The notes beneath the pieces were generated by a model. That model did no database searches. It saw nothing but the letters and a program-made list of their open reading frames with translations, and was not told the origin of the DNA. A program made the translations under genes and the position numbers. Shown piece by piece: positions 10,955-19,759 of a stretch of 64,000 bases of DNA; within the stretch, counting starts at the first letter, position 1; each line of letters opens with the position of its first letter. Location: the NCBI RefSeq assembly GCF_007164725.1, contig NZ_AP019697.1, forward strand, positions 2,132,501-2,196,500, read 5' to 3'. The stretch is from Dialister hominis. GTDB taxonomy: Bacteria; Bacillota; Negativicutes; Veillonellales; Dialisteraceae.

Positions 10955-11168
10955 CCCTGTCCTTTTGCCTGAGAGATTGAGGCTTGCGCCTTTTGCACCT
11001 TCGGCTTCCGCATCGTTTCAGCGGAGATCTCCAGAGTTATGTCCGCATACAGTTTCGTGTCCTTTGAACGCCTGATAGTGTTACTCCTTCGGCAGTCTCC
11101 GAAAGGTGTATATTGAATAAGTATACACTTTTCATCCTCGAGCTCTTTCTGTATGCATCATCCATTAC
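10955..11168 (-). promoter_or_regulatory. Tandem glycine riboswitch 1
   Basis: Read on the minus strand, a leader GGATGATGC is followed by aptamer 1 (GCCGAAGGAGTAACACTATC, AGGCG, GGAC). A linker CTCTGGAGA then leads into aptamer 2 (GCCGAAGGTGCAA, CTCTCAGGCAAAAGGACAG). These are the conserved glycine-riboswitch cores. The leader GGATGA may pair with the linker to form the known P0 kink-turn (inference). A terminator follows before the symporter gene. Confidence 0.93.
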
Positions 11169-11181
11169 GAATTGTATTGTT

Positions 11182-11211
11182 ATTATAAGGCAAAGCAGGT
11201 GTATTGTACAA
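11182..11211 (-). promoter_or_regulatory. Promoter of riboswitch 1 - AGCS 1
   Basis: TTGTAC, 18 nt, TATAAT on the minus strand. Transcription would start a few bases before the leader GGATGATGC. Confidence 0.75.
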
Positions 11212-11371
11212 TAGAATTTTTGTAAATTTTTTTATATTTCTATAAAAATTTCTTACAAGTTTTGCATATATAGTGGATACTTGTTGCATTATAAGCATAC
11301 ACAAGTCTATTTTATTACTATTATATATAGGAGAGCGTCATGAAGCTCATCACTCCCCATTTCCTTCCTTC

Positions 11372-12592
11372 TTATTCTGTGATCTGAATGTCAGAGGGCA
11401 CTTCCTGTTCAGATGCGTTGACGACGACGGCAACGGCTGCATCGCCTGTGATGTTGAGGCAGGTGCGGAACATGTCGAGGACTCTGTCGATGCCGGCAAC
11501 GAGTGCAAGGCCTTCGAGCGGAAGTCCGACGGACTGGAGTACCATGGCAAGCATGATGAGGCCTGCGCCCGGGACGCCGGCGGTGCCGATGGAGGCAAGG
11601 GTGCCGGTGAGGACGATCATCATCATCTGGTCAAAGGTGAGCGGTACGCCGAATACGTTGGCGATGAAAATGGAGCAGACGCCCATATAGAGAGCGGTGC
11701 CGTCCATATTGATGGTCGCGCCAAGGGGCAGTACGAAGGATGCGATGTCGCGGTGAACGCCGAGTTTTTCCTGGACGTTCTTCATGTTGACCGGAAGCGT
11801 GCCTGCGGAAGAGCAGGTGGTGAAGGCGATGGCCATCGCTTCGGACATGCCGCGGAAGAAGGTGACCGGGCTCATGTGAGCGGCGACGGTCGTCATGGCA
11901 GAGTAGACGCAGACGGCGTGGATGGTGCAGCCGATCAGCATGCAGATGATGACGGAGAGAAGCGGCAGGAGCACTTTCGGTCCGTTCATGACGACGACAG
12001 GAAGCAGCAGGCAGAAGACGCCGATCGGGGCGGTCTTCATGATCATGGCGATGATCTTGTAGCAGACTTCAGCGAATGCATCAAAGAAGCTGATCAGTGT
12101 CTCGGCTCTCTTGCCGCCGACGGAAATGATGCCGGCTCCGACGAAGAGGGCGAAGATGATGACTGGCAGGATGTCTGCCTTGGCCATGGATGCGATCGGG
12201 TTCGACGGGATCATGTCGACGAAGACCTGCATGATGCTCGGGGCTTCCTTGACCTTCGGCGCGGTCGCTCCGGCCATGCTCATGCCGGTGCCCGGATCAA
12301 TGGCCAGGGCTACGGCAAAGCCGATCACGATGGCGATAGCGGTGGTCACCATGTAAATGGACAGCGTCTTGATACCGATACGGCCCAGTTTCTTCATATC
12401 CCCCATGGACGTCATGCCGACGACCAGGGAACAGAAGACGACAGGAACGATCATCATCTTGATCAGATTGATGAACATGGTGCCGATCGGGGCAATCCAT
12501 GTCTTCACAGGCGCCGCCGCGCCTTCTCCCAATACCAGTCCGACGATGACGGACAGGACAAGGGAGGCAAAAATCTGTAACGAAAGATTCAT
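11372..12592 (-). CDS. Dicarboxylate/amino-acid:cation symporter (DAACS family)
   Basis: A 406-residue GltP/DctA-type secondary transporter of the inner membrane. Visible signatures are the serine-rich hairpin TTCSSAGTLPVNMKN, the NMDGT motif in GATINMDGTALYMGV and the second hairpin GTAGVPGAG. The gene starts with hydrophobic helices typical of the family. Substrate candidates are glutamate, aspartate, C4-dicarboxylates, or serine/threonine as in SstT; the sequence alone does not decide. It sits between two glycine-riboswitch units but has no riboswitch of its own; about 200 bp of AT-rich DNA lie upstream. The start has AGGGGAAATT before it. Confidence 0.93.
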   Translation of the reverse strand: MNLSLQIFASLVLSVIVGLVLGEGAAAPVKTWIAPIGTMFINLIKMMIVPVVFCSLVVGMTSMGDMKKLGRIGIKTLSIYMVTTAIAIVIGFAVALAIDPGTGMSMAGATAPKVKEAPSIMQVFVDMIPSNPIASMAKADILPVIIFALFVGAGIISVGGKRAETLISFFDAFAEVCYKIIAMIMKTAPIGVFCLLLPVVVMNGPKVLLPLLSVIICMLIGCTIHAVCVYSAMTTVAAHMSPVTFFRGMSEAMAIAFTTCSSAGTLPVNMKNVQEKLGVHRDIASFVLPLGATINMDGTALYMGVCSIFIANVFGVPLTFDQMMMIVLTGTLASIGTAGVPGAGLIMLAMVLQSVGLPLEGLALVAGIDRVLDMFRTCLNITGDAAVAVVVNASEQEVPSDIQITE

Positions 12593-12796
12593 AATTTCCC
12601 CTCCAGGTGCCTTTTAAGGCATTAAAAATGATAGACATATTATAGGAGCATACATAATAAAAAACTAATAGATTTCATAAATTATCCATACATTTATATA
12701 TGTACCCATCTGAGATATTTAATAAATTATGTAAAGCATAACCTTTGTATTATAATTTATGAGATTTACTATTTCGCTTTATGAATCAACATGCAT
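12593..12796. other. Promoter region of DAACS gene, AT-rich
   Basis: Very AT-rich spacer between the DAACS start and the terminator of symporter 2. No gene, hairpin mosaic or riboswitch is seen. Confidence 0.5.
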
Positions 12797-12832
12797 GAAA
12801 AAAAGAGCGCGATTGAGAATAACCGCGCTCCC
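12797..12832 (-). terminator. Intrinsic terminator of AGCS symporter 2
   Basis: GAGCGCG / CGCGCTC stem with a T run on the minus strand, 78 bp after the symporter 2 stop. Confidence 0.85.
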
Positions 12833-12909
12833 TATGTAAATTCGCTATAGGAAGGAGATGGGATTTCCTTCCTGAAAAATAAACGGGAAACTTTATTTTC
12901 TAATGATAT

Positions 12910-14358
12910 TCAAATCTTCTGGACCACTTCTTCTGCGGCCGTCTCCCCTGCCCTTGCTGCCTTTTCAGCGGCAATGACTTTCTGGTAGGAGAAGACTTCT
13001 TCCTTGATGACCGGTGCGAGGACGAGGATGGAGATCAGGTTCGGGATCGCCATGAGAGCGTTCGCGATGTCGGAGAGGCTCCAGACGAGGTCTAGGGTCT
13101 GGGTAGCGCCTACGTAGACGACCATGGAGAAAGCGACGCGGTAGATGAGGTTGTACTTATGGGTGCCGAAGAGGTATTCCCATGCTTTTTCGCCGTTGTA
13201 TTCCCAGCCGAGGATGGTGGAATATGCGAAGAGGATGATGCCGATGGAAACGATGTAGCTGCCGATCGGTCCGATATTGTGAGAGAAGGCTGCCATGGTG
13301 AGGGCCACGCCGGTCAGGGGCTTGCCGTCAGCGCCAAGGGTGCCGAGGACGCCGGAGGAAGCAATGGTGAGACCGGTGATGGAGCAAACGACGATGGTGT
13401 CGATGAAGGTGCCGGTCATGGAAATGTAGCCCTGTCTTGCCGGACGGTCAGTCGTGGAAGCAGCGGCCGAGATGGCAGCTGAGCCGAGGCCTGCTTCATT
13501 GGAGAAGCATCCTCTTGCCACGCCGTAGCGCATAGCGTTCATGACAGAAACAGTGATCGTACCGAGCACGCCGCCTTCGACAGCGGAAGGATCGAATGCC
13601 ATCATGATGATCATGTAGAGGCCGTGCGGTACGTTTTCAATATTGAGGATGACGCAGAGGAGGCCGGCAGCGATGTAGAAGGCAGCCATGCCTGGAACGA
13701 CGATGGAGGAAACTCTGGAAATGGAGGTGATGCCCCCTACGATGACGGCAAGGGTCATGACGGTCATGATGATGCCGCTGATTTCATTGGAAACACCGAA
13801 TGTCACATTGACGGCGGTGCTGATGGAATTCGCCTGGGTCATGTTGCCGATGCCGAAGGAGGCAATGACGGCAAAGAGAGCAAAGAGGAAACCCATCAAG
13901 ATGCCGGCTTTCTTGTTTTTGAAGCCGTTCTTCATCGTGAACATCGGGCCGCCCTTCATTTCACCCTTCGCGTTCACTTCGCGGAACTTGAAGCCGAGCA
14001 TGCATTCAGAGAATTTCGTGGACAGGCCGAAGCAGGCGGAAATCCACATCCAGACGAGAGCGCCCGGGCCGCCGGCAAACATAGCCGTCGCAACGCCCAC
14101 GATATTTCCTGTGCCGATCGTAGCCGCCAGAGCGGTCATCAGCGCGGAGAAGGGAGAAACGTCGCCGCTGCCCCTTGAAGTCGTCCTAGACTCCTTCGAG
14201 AAAATGCTCTTCAGAGCATAAGGAAGATTTCTCCATGTGAGGAAGTGAAGAGTGAGGGTCATGTAAATCCCCGTGCCCACGAGGAGACAGAGCATAACCG
14301 GCCCCCATACGAAACTATCAGCCGCATTGGCCCATTGATTGAGTTCAGCCATATCCAT
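12910..14358 (-). CDS. AGCS-family sodium:alanine/glycine symporter 2
   Basis: A 482-residue membrane carrier of the AGCS family: SFVWGPVMLCLLVGTGIYMT at the start, ALAATIGTGNIVGVATAMF, GGPGALVWMWISACFGLSTK and GGPMFTMKNGFKNK. It resembles symporter 3 much more than 1 or 4 (shared MAFDPSAVEGG-like and RYGVARGCFSNEAGLGSAAI stretches), so the four genes form two pairs. The C-terminus has a short acidic tail (EEVVQKI). AAGGGAG lies before the ATG. Controlled by glycine riboswitch 2. Confidence 0.95.
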   Translation of the reverse strand: MDMAELNQWANAADSFVWGPVMLCLLVGTGIYMTLTLHFLTWRNLPYALKSIFSKESRTTSRGSGDVSPFSALMTALAATIGTGNIVGVATAMFAGGPGALVWMWISACFGLSTKFSECMLGFKFREVNAKGEMKGGPMFTMKNGFKNKKAGILMGFLFALFAVIASFGIGNMTQANSISTAVNVTFGVSNEISGIIMTVMTLAVIVGGITSISRVSSIVVPGMAAFYIAAGLLCVILNIENVPHGLYMIIMMAFDPSAVEGGVLGTITVSVMNAMRYGVARGCFSNEAGLGSAAISAAASTTDRPARQGYISMTGTFIDTIVVCSITGLTIASSGVLGTLGADGKPLTGVALTMAAFSHNIGPIGSYIVSIGIILFAYSTILGWEYNGEKAWEYLFGTHKYNLIYRVAFSMVVYVGATQTLDLVWSLSDIANALMAIPNLISILVLAPVIKEEVFSYQKVIAAEKAARAGETAAEEVVQKI

Positions 14359-14414
14359 TTTCGGCAGCTCCCTTCTTGATTACTTGCTATACGGGGTTCA
14401 ATAATTTTTGGAAA

Positions 14415-14469
14415 CAAAAAAGCGCCGCACTCAGCCTTCAGAAAGATCTGAAGTGCAAAGCTGGCGCTA
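14415..14469 (-). terminator. Riboswitch-controlled terminator before AGCS 2
   Basis: AGCGCC ... GGCGCT outer stem with inner CTTCAGA/TCTGAAG stem, T run on the minus strand, placed between aptamer 2 and the gene. Confidence 0.85.
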
Positions 14470-14514
14470 TGTATGTATGCATCCACGCATAGCCGGGAGT
14501 TACCCTGCTGCCAG

Positions 14515-14697
14515 CCCTGTCCTTTTGCCTGAGAGATTCGGGATCAAAGATCCCTTTGCACCTTCGGCGTCCGCATCTTTTCAGCGGAACTCTCCAGAGA
14601 TGTGTCCGTACACAGTTTCGTGTTCTCAGAACGCCTGATAGTGTTACTCCTTCGGCAGACATTTTCATGTCATTTTTCCGTGTACTTCATCCACCCT
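14515..14697 (-). promoter_or_regulatory. Tandem glycine riboswitch 2
   Basis: Minus strand: GGATGAAG leader, GCCGAAGGAGTAACACTATC, AGGCGTTC, GGACAC, CTCTGGAGAG, GCCGAAGGTGCAA and CTCTCAGGCAAAAGGACAGG in order. The order is the same as riboswitch 1, with different peripheral stems. A 75-nt extra leader carries a GTACGGGAACCCGTAC palindrome. Confidence 0.93.
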
Positions 14698-14775
14698 TAT
14701 GGTACGGGAACCCGTACATTTCCACCACAAACCGGGACTCGTCATAGATTCCGCCCTCGGATGTGATTTGATTGA

Positions 14776-14803
14776 ATTATACACGCATTTTTTCAAAAAG
14801 CAA
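14776..14803 (-). promoter_or_regulatory. Promoter of riboswitch 2 - AGCS 2
   Basis: TTGCTT, 16 nt, TATAAT on the minus strand. Confidence 0.65.
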
Positions 14804-14809
14804 GTACTT

Positions 14810-15115
14810 CCTCATATATTTTTTTTATATATTGATACTATGTATTTTTCTAAATTCCGCATACATGAAAAACGCCGCCTGTATACTGTATATAGCATAT
14901 ACAGAGAGTATAAGGAACTAGTTTTCGGGACAGATGGAAATGGATGTACTATGTTTTTTGATAGAAAATATCTATGTAATTTTGAAACAGGAGGAAAACG
15001 GGAAAAGAATAAAAGATTAAAGGCGCAGGGAATGGGAAGAGACAGATGGATGAAAAAACAAAAGAGGAGATTTTAAGAGCGCAGGATACCTTCCTTATAT
15101 ATATAGTATTTATAT
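14810..15115. other. AT-rich intergenic stretch, no gene seen
   Basis: TATATA-rich DNA with no ORF that has a ribosome-binding site. It separates the symporter 2 promoter from the next repeat block. Confidence 0.5.
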
Positions 15116-15119
15116 ATAG

Positions 15120-15535
15120 AGAGGAGAATTAAAACCGGACAACCGAACTTCGTTCGTAGTAATCAACCCTAACCGCCACTTCGTGGCCCTCCTTCCCCGT
15201 CTGGGAAGGTCAACACCACTTACTTGCTTCGCAAAAGGAAAACAAGCAAACCGAACTTCGTTCGAGGAAAACCCTACAACCAGCCTAGCGGCTGAGGAAC
15301 TACATCTCATTCGTCAGCTACGCTGACACCTTCTCTTTTCGGAGCAAGGTTAACACCCTTAAACCAAGGCTACGCCTTGATGAAAAACTCAAAACCTCGC
15401 TACGCTCGATGAAATGCAACTCATCCGTCGGCTCCGCCGCCACCTTCTCCTTTCGGAGCAAGGTTAAAACCGGCCTACGGCCCTGAAAATCCAGACTCAG
15501 TACATCGCAGTTAGCAGCAGCGGCAAGCGGCGCAC
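15120..15535. repeat. Hairpin-mosaic intergenic repeat, block 4
   Basis: A long run of cassettes: CCGAACTTCGTTCGTAG, GTAATCAACCCTAACCGCC, CCTTCCCCGTCTGGGAAGG, CCAGCCTAGCGGCTG, GAACTACATCTCATTCG, CAGCTACGCTG, ACCTTCTC..GAGCAAGGT, AAGGCTACGCCTT, CTCGCTACGCTCGA, CGGCTCCGCCG and CGGCCTACGGCC. The spacers are constant and the palindromes vary. No gene is supported. Confidence 0.78.
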
Positions 15536-15560
15536 CTTGGCCTTTTCCCCTACCCCCCCG

Positions 15561-15592
15561 CCAAAAAACCCCGTCCTATGCATCGGGCGGAG
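15561..15592 (-). terminator. Intrinsic terminator of AGCS symporter 3
   Basis: CTCCGCCC / GGACGGGG stem (one mismatch) with a T run on the minus strand, about 75 bp after the stop. Confidence 0.75.
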
Positions 15593-15665
15593 TTTTGCTG
15601 TGTTTCCTGTATTTCCTTTATTTCCTGTAAGGGAGATTTCTTTAATCTTGCCTTTTTGAGCCTGA

Positions 15666-17117
15666 TCAGATACCGGCTCTTTCTTCGATTGCTGCTTCTT
15701 TGGCAGCTGCTTTTTCTGCTTTTTCGCGTTCGAGGACGGCCTGGAAGCGGACGACTTCTTCTTTGATGACAGGAGAGAGAACCAGCAGGGAAATGAGGTT
15801 TGGAATTGCCATGAGTGCGTTGGCAATATCGGAAAGGTTCCATACCAGATCCAGGGTCTGGGTAGCACCTACGTAAACAACCAGGGAGAAGATGATTCTG
15901 TAAACCATGTTGAATTTATGGGTTCCGAAGAGGTATTCCCATGCTTTTTCACCGTGGTATTCCCAGCCAATGATGGTGGAGTAGGCGAAGAGGATGATGC
16001 CGATGGCTACGATATAGGTACCGATGATGCCTATTTGGGTAGAGAAGGCTGCCATGGTGAGGGCGATGCCTTTCAGCGGTGCGCCGCTGGCATCGGTAGT
16101 GCCAAGAACGCCGGAGGAAGCAATGGTAAGACCGGTGATGGAGCAGACAACGATGGTATCCCAGAAGGTGCCGGTCATGTTGATGTAGCCCTGGCGAACG
16201 GGGTCGTCGGTGGTAGCAGCAGCAGCGGTGATGGCTGCGGAGCCCAGGCCGGCTTCATTGGAGAAGCAGCCTCTGGCAACGCCGTAACGCATGGAGTTCA
16301 TGACGGTAACTGTGATGGTGCCGAGGACGCCGCCGCCAATGGCCTGCGGGTTGAAGGCCATCATGAAAATCATATAGAGGCCGTGAGGTACGTTCTGGAT
16401 GTTAATAAGAATGCAGATGAAGCCTGCGATGATGTAGAACACAGCCATACCGGGAACAACGACAGAGGAAACTTTGGAAATTGTCTTGATACCGCCAAGG
16501 ATGATAATCAGGGAAAGGACGGTGAGGATGACGCCGCAGACTTCCACCGGTACGCCGAAGACTGTCTGTACGGCTCCGGAAATGGAGTTTGCCTGGGTCA
16601 TGTTGCCGATACCGAAGGAAGCAATGACGGAGAACAGTGCGAAGAGGAAGCCAAAGGTACGGCCAGCGGTTTTATTTTTGAAACCGTTTTTCATGGTGAA
16701 CATGGGGCCGCCCTTCATTTCACCTTTAGCATTGACTTCACGGTATTTAATAGCCAGCATGCATTCGGAGAATTTGGTGGTGAGGCCGAAGCATGCGGAA
16801 ATCCACATCCATACCAGGGCGCCGGGGCCGCCGGAGAACATGGCGGTGGCAACGCCTACGATGTTGCCGGTGCCGATGGTGGCAGCGAGAGCTGTCATTA
16901 ATGCGGAGAATGGAGAAACGTCGCCTTTGCCGCGCTTAGTGGTGCGGGCTTCTTTAGAAAGAACGCTGTGGATTGCATAGGGCAGATTCCGCCAGGTCTG
17001 GAATTTTAATAAGCAGGTGAGGTACACGCCGGTACCGACAAGGAGCACCAGCATTACCGGGCCCCAGACTATGCCGTCAATGGTATTGACGAGCGAGTTG
17101 ATTGCAGCCATGTCCAT
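15666..17117 (-). CDS. AGCS-family sodium:alanine/glycine symporter 3
   Basis: A 483-residue AGCS carrier with IVWGPVMLVLLVGTGVYLT, ALAATIGTGNIVGVATAMF and GGPMFTMKNGFKNKTAG. It is the close paralogue of symporter 2. The frame is open 45 codons further upstream, but that stretch runs through the riboswitch terminator. The start at MDMAAINS is supported by AAGGGGG 8 nt before the ATG. The C-terminal tail is rich in Lys/Ala/Glu (EREKAEKAAAKEAA). Controlled by glycine riboswitch 3. Confidence 0.95.
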   Translation of the reverse strand: MDMAAINSLVNTIDGIVWGPVMLVLLVGTGVYLTCLLKFQTWRNLPYAIHSVLSKEARTTKRGKGDVSPFSALMTALAATIGTGNIVGVATAMFSGGPGALVWMWISACFGLTTKFSECMLAIKYREVNAKGEMKGGPMFTMKNGFKNKTAGRTFGFLFALFSVIASFGIGNMTQANSISGAVQTVFGVPVEVCGVILTVLSLIIILGGIKTISKVSSVVVPGMAVFYIIAGFICILINIQNVPHGLYMIFMMAFNPQAIGGGVLGTITVTVMNSMRYGVARGCFSNEAGLGSAAITAAAATTDDPVRQGYINMTGTFWDTIVVCSITGLTIASSGVLGTTDASGAPLKGIALTMAAFSTQIGIIGTYIVAIGIILFAYSTIIGWEYHGEKAWEYLFGTHKFNMVYRIIFSLVVYVGATQTLDLVWNLSDIANALMAIPNLISLLVLSPVIKEEVVRFQAVLEREKAEKAAAKEAAIEERAGI

Positions 17118-17154
17118 AATAATATCCCCCTTACATTTGACCCGTATTTCTGAG

Positions 17155-17215
17155 AAAAAAACAACCGCCGCACTCAGGCTGATGGTGTGTGTAAAGTCTG
17201 AGGCTGGCGGTTGTA
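17155..17215 (-). terminator. Riboswitch-controlled terminator before AGCS 3
   Basis: ACAACCGCC ... GGCGGTTGT outer stem, with an inner CTCAGGCTGA/TCTGAGGCT-type stem and T run on the minus strand. Confidence 0.87.
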
Positions 17216-17261
17216 TGTATGTATGCATCCATGCATAGCGGGAGTTACCCACGTGCCAGCC

Positions 17262-17452
17262 CTGTCCTTTTGCCTGAGAGATTCGGGATTTACGGGTGAA
17301 ATCCCTTTACACCTTCGGCGCCCAATCGAATGGGACTCTCCAGAGTTGTGTCCGTACACAGTTTCGTGTTCTTCTGAACGCCTGATAGTATTACTCCTTC
17401 GGCAGAGTGCCCTTTCAGCTCTCATTTTTCAGTGTACATCATCCACAGATAT
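17262..17452 (-). promoter_or_regulatory. Tandem glycine riboswitch 3
   Basis: Minus strand: GGATGATGTA leader, GCCGAAGGAGTAATACTATC, AGGCGTTC, GGACACAACTCTGGAGAG, GCGCCGAAGGTGTAAAG and CTCTCAGGCAAAAGGACAGG. All core motifs of both aptamers are present. Confidence 0.93.
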
Positions 17453-17718
17453 GTATGCGCTTTGACTCTATGAGCCTGCCGGGCATTTGCGGCATATACA
17501 AAGGCACTTGGCCTGAAGTATACAAGAGGATTGATGGATTTCCCTTTTTGAAAGGCAGGGCCCCCACCCGGGAGAGAGTTCTGGGTGTCTCTCCCGGCGG
17601 CCCGGGACTGCGATTCCGAAGATGGATGGATGCGCAGGCCCTGTCCCAGGCCTTGTATCATACTGCCCGGCGGAAGGGAAAATGGGGAAACCTTCTCGCC
17701 TGGCAGATATGAACCTTC
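17453..17718. other. Intergenic between riboswitch 3 and symporter 4, no firm gene
   Basis: GC-rich, with a CCCGGGAGAGAG / CTCTCCCGG inverted repeat near 17568-17596. It may include the riboswitch 3 promoter and the end of the symporter 4 transcript. No clear intrinsic terminator is seen for symporter 4. Confidence 0.4.
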
Positions 17719-19140
17719 TTACTCTTCCACTTCTGGCTGAGCTTTTGCACTTGCCAGGGATGGATCGAGGTCTTCGTATTCTTCGTAGTCCTTGCCGGTC
17801 TTCAGATGATCGAAGTATTTCTCGGTTTCTCTGACGACGACTCCGGAAAGGGCCAGAAGAGCGATGAGGTTCGGGATAGCCATGAGTCCGTTGACAATAT
17901 CCGCCAGAACCCAGATGGCTTCTAATTTAAGGAACGCGCCGCTTGCGACAAGCGCGATGAATATAATACGGTAAGGAAGGATGCCCTTGGTGCCGCAGAG
18001 GTAGATCATGCAGCGTTCGCCGTAGTAGTTCCATCCGAGGATGGTGGTGAAGGCGAAGAGGACAAGTCCGACCATCAGCATGTAGCCGCCAACTGCCGGG
18101 AAGGCATCCTGGAAAGCTGCATTGGTGAGTGCTGCGCCGTTGAGGCCTTTGAGCCATTCGCCGGATACGACGATGGTAAGTCCGGTCAGGGTGCAGATGA
18201 TGATGGTATCGATGAAGGTACCTGTCATGGAAATGAGACCCTGTTCTGCCGGCCATTTTGTCTTAGCGGCTGCGGCTACGATCGGAGCGGAACCAAGGCC
18301 GGATTCGTTGGAGAATACGCCTCTGGCAATACCGCTTCTCATGGCAAGCATCACGCCTGCTCCTGCGAAGCCGCCGGCTGCTGCTGTGCCGGTGAATGCG
18401 TTGGAAATGATGGTCTCAATAGCCATCGGAATCTGATTAGCGAAGTAAGCAAGGACGCCGACGGTGGAAACGAAGTAAATCACTGCCATTGCCGGAACGA
18501 TCTTGGATGCGGCATTCGCGATGGACTGGAGTCCGCCGAGAGTGATAGCTGCGACCAGGATGGTCAGGATGATGGCGGTCCATGTCGGTGAAACGCCGAC
18601 CGTCATCTGGGTGATTTCAACGATGGAATTGACCTGAGCGAATGTACCGATACCGAAGTATGCGACGAGTACGCCGAAGAGAGCAAAGAGAGTTCCAAGC
18701 CATTTATACTTCTCACCCATGCCGTTCTTGATGTAGAACATCGGGCCGCCGGCGATTTCGCCTTTGGAATCGACTTCGCGGTATTTAACAGCCAGAAGAC
18801 CTTCCGCATACTTGGTTGCCATTCCGAAGAAAGCAGCCATCCACATCCAGAAAATAGCGCCAGGGCCGCCAGCTGCGATTGCAGTAGCTACGCCGACGAT
18901 ATTGCCGGTGCCTACCGTTGCGGAAAGAGCTGTGCAGAGAGCCTTGAAAGAATCAATATCTCCGCTGCCTGCGTTCTGTGCCTTGAAAATTAATTTCAAA
19001 GCCTTGGGAAGCTTGAAAACCTGCAACATCTTCAAACGAAGTGTCAGCAGAATCCCGGTTCCCACCAAAAGAACCAAAAGCGGTGGTCCCCAGATAAAAC
19101 TGTCGGCTGCATTCAGCCAATTCATGTAATTCAAATCCAT
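17719..19140 (-). CDS. AGCS-family sodium:alanine/glycine symporter 4
   Basis: A 473-residue AGCS carrier with SFIWGPPLLVLLVGTGILLT, ALSATVGTGNIVGVATAIA, GGPGAIFWMWMAAFFGMATK and GGPMFYIKNGMGEK. It is the paralogue of symporter 1. The frame opens 15 codons earlier, but MDLNYMNWL is chosen because GAGGAGGAC lies 5 nt before it. The C-terminal end is an acidic hydrophilic tail. Controlled by glycine riboswitch 4. Confidence 0.95.
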   Translation of the reverse strand: MDLNYMNWLNAADSFIWGPPLLVLLVGTGILLTLRLKMLQVFKLPKALKLIFKAQNAGSGDIDSFKALCTALSATVGTGNIVGVATAIAAGGPGAIFWMWMAAFFGMATKYAEGLLAVKYREVDSKGEIAGGPMFYIKNGMGEKYKWLGTLFALFGVLVAYFGIGTFAQVNSIVEITQMTVGVSPTWTAIILTILVAAITLGGLQSIANAASKIVPAMAVIYFVSTVGVLAYFANQIPMAIETIISNAFTGTAAAGGFAGAGVMLAMRSGIARGVFSNESGLGSAPIVAAAAKTKWPAEQGLISMTGTFIDTIIICTLTGLTIVVSGEWLKGLNGAALTNAAFQDAFPAVGGYMLMVGLVLFAFTTILGWNYYGERCMIYLCGTKGILPYRIIFIALVASGAFLKLEAIWVLADIVNGLMAIPNLIALLALSGVVVRETEKYFDHLKTGKDYEEYEDLDPSLASAKAQPEVEE

Positions 19141-19167
19141 GTTCGTCCTCCTCGAAATAGAAATATG

Positions 19168-19210
19168 CAAAAAGCCGGCATCCAAAATATAAAACTCTGG
19201 AAGCCGGCAT
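19168..19210 (-). terminator. Riboswitch-controlled terminator before AGCS 4
   Basis: Two GCCGGC arms with inner TCCA/TGGA pairs and TTTTT after the stem on the minus strand. Confidence 0.85.
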
Positions 19211-19257
19211 TGTCTATCCTAAAACGAGTACGAAAAAATCGTAAGAACGTTTCTTTA

Positions 19258-19432
19258 TGCTCTGTCCTTTTGCCTGAGAGATTGGGACCTTGCGATCCTT
19301 ACACCTTCGGCGCTCATTTGTGAGACTCTCCAGAGTGTGTCCGCAACCGGTACCGCCTCTTGCGAGGCACCTGAGAGTGTTACTCCTTCGGTAAGCCATA
19401 CGGCTTTCTCCCACTTGCATCATCCACCAATA
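19258..19432 (-). promoter_or_regulatory. Tandem glycine riboswitch 4
   Basis: Minus strand: GGATGATGCA leader, GGGAGA, ACCGAAGGAGTAACACTCTC, AGGTGCC, GCGGACA, CTCTGGAGAG, GCGCCGAAGGTGTAAGG and CTCTCAGGCAAAAGGACAGAG (split at 19258-19278). This copy shows both P1/P3-type halves most clearly. Confidence 0.94.
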
Positions 19433-19448
19433 TGAATTTGATGTTTGC

Positions 19449-19477
19449 ATTATAAGTCCCAGCGGACCCATATGCAA
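19449..19477 (-). promoter_or_regulatory. Promoter of riboswitch 4 - AGCS 4
   Basis: TTGCAT, 17 nt, TATAAT on the minus strand, just upstream of the aptamer leader. Confidence 0.8.
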
Positions 19478-19755
19478 GCGTTATTTTAAGGCTTAATCAT
19501 TTTCTAATGGATAACCCCTTGAAAATTTCAGCACATTTTATCCAAAATACCCCTAAAATTAACGTTCAAACCACCCCTGTGCATAAAGTGCGAAAACATC
19601 GATAAAACCAAGGATTTTGCATAGATTTCTAACTAATCATTTACTAATATAATAAGAAAATGCTAAGATTGGTTTAATATTTGGAGGGATAAAATAGAGG
19701 GAGCTGCCCTCCTGGAAAAGTATTTTAGAATTGGAAATACTGGGGAGAGAGATTA
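19478..19755. other. AT-rich intergenic stretch, no gene seen
   Basis: No ORF with a ribosome-binding site and no repeat cassette. AT-rich DNA upstream of the symporter 4 promoter. Confidence 0.45.
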
Positions 19756-19759
19756 AAAG

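Noticed and set aside
11273-12580. 435-codon open frame opposite the DAACS gene
   Set aside because: His/Asp/Gly-rich shadow product; the minus-strand frame has family signatures.
14699-15076. 125-codon ORF in the gap after AGCS 2
   Set aside because: AT-rich, overlaps the riboswitch 2 promoter and has no ribosome-binding site or recognisable domain.
17118-17252. N-terminal extension of AGCS symporter 3
   Set aside because: It runs through the riboswitch terminator; the downstream ATG has a good ribosome-binding site and aligns with symporter 2.
17407-17712. 101-codon plus-strand ORF between riboswitch 3 and symporter 4
   Set aside because: Overlaps the riboswitch leader, lacks a ribosome-binding site and shows no domain.
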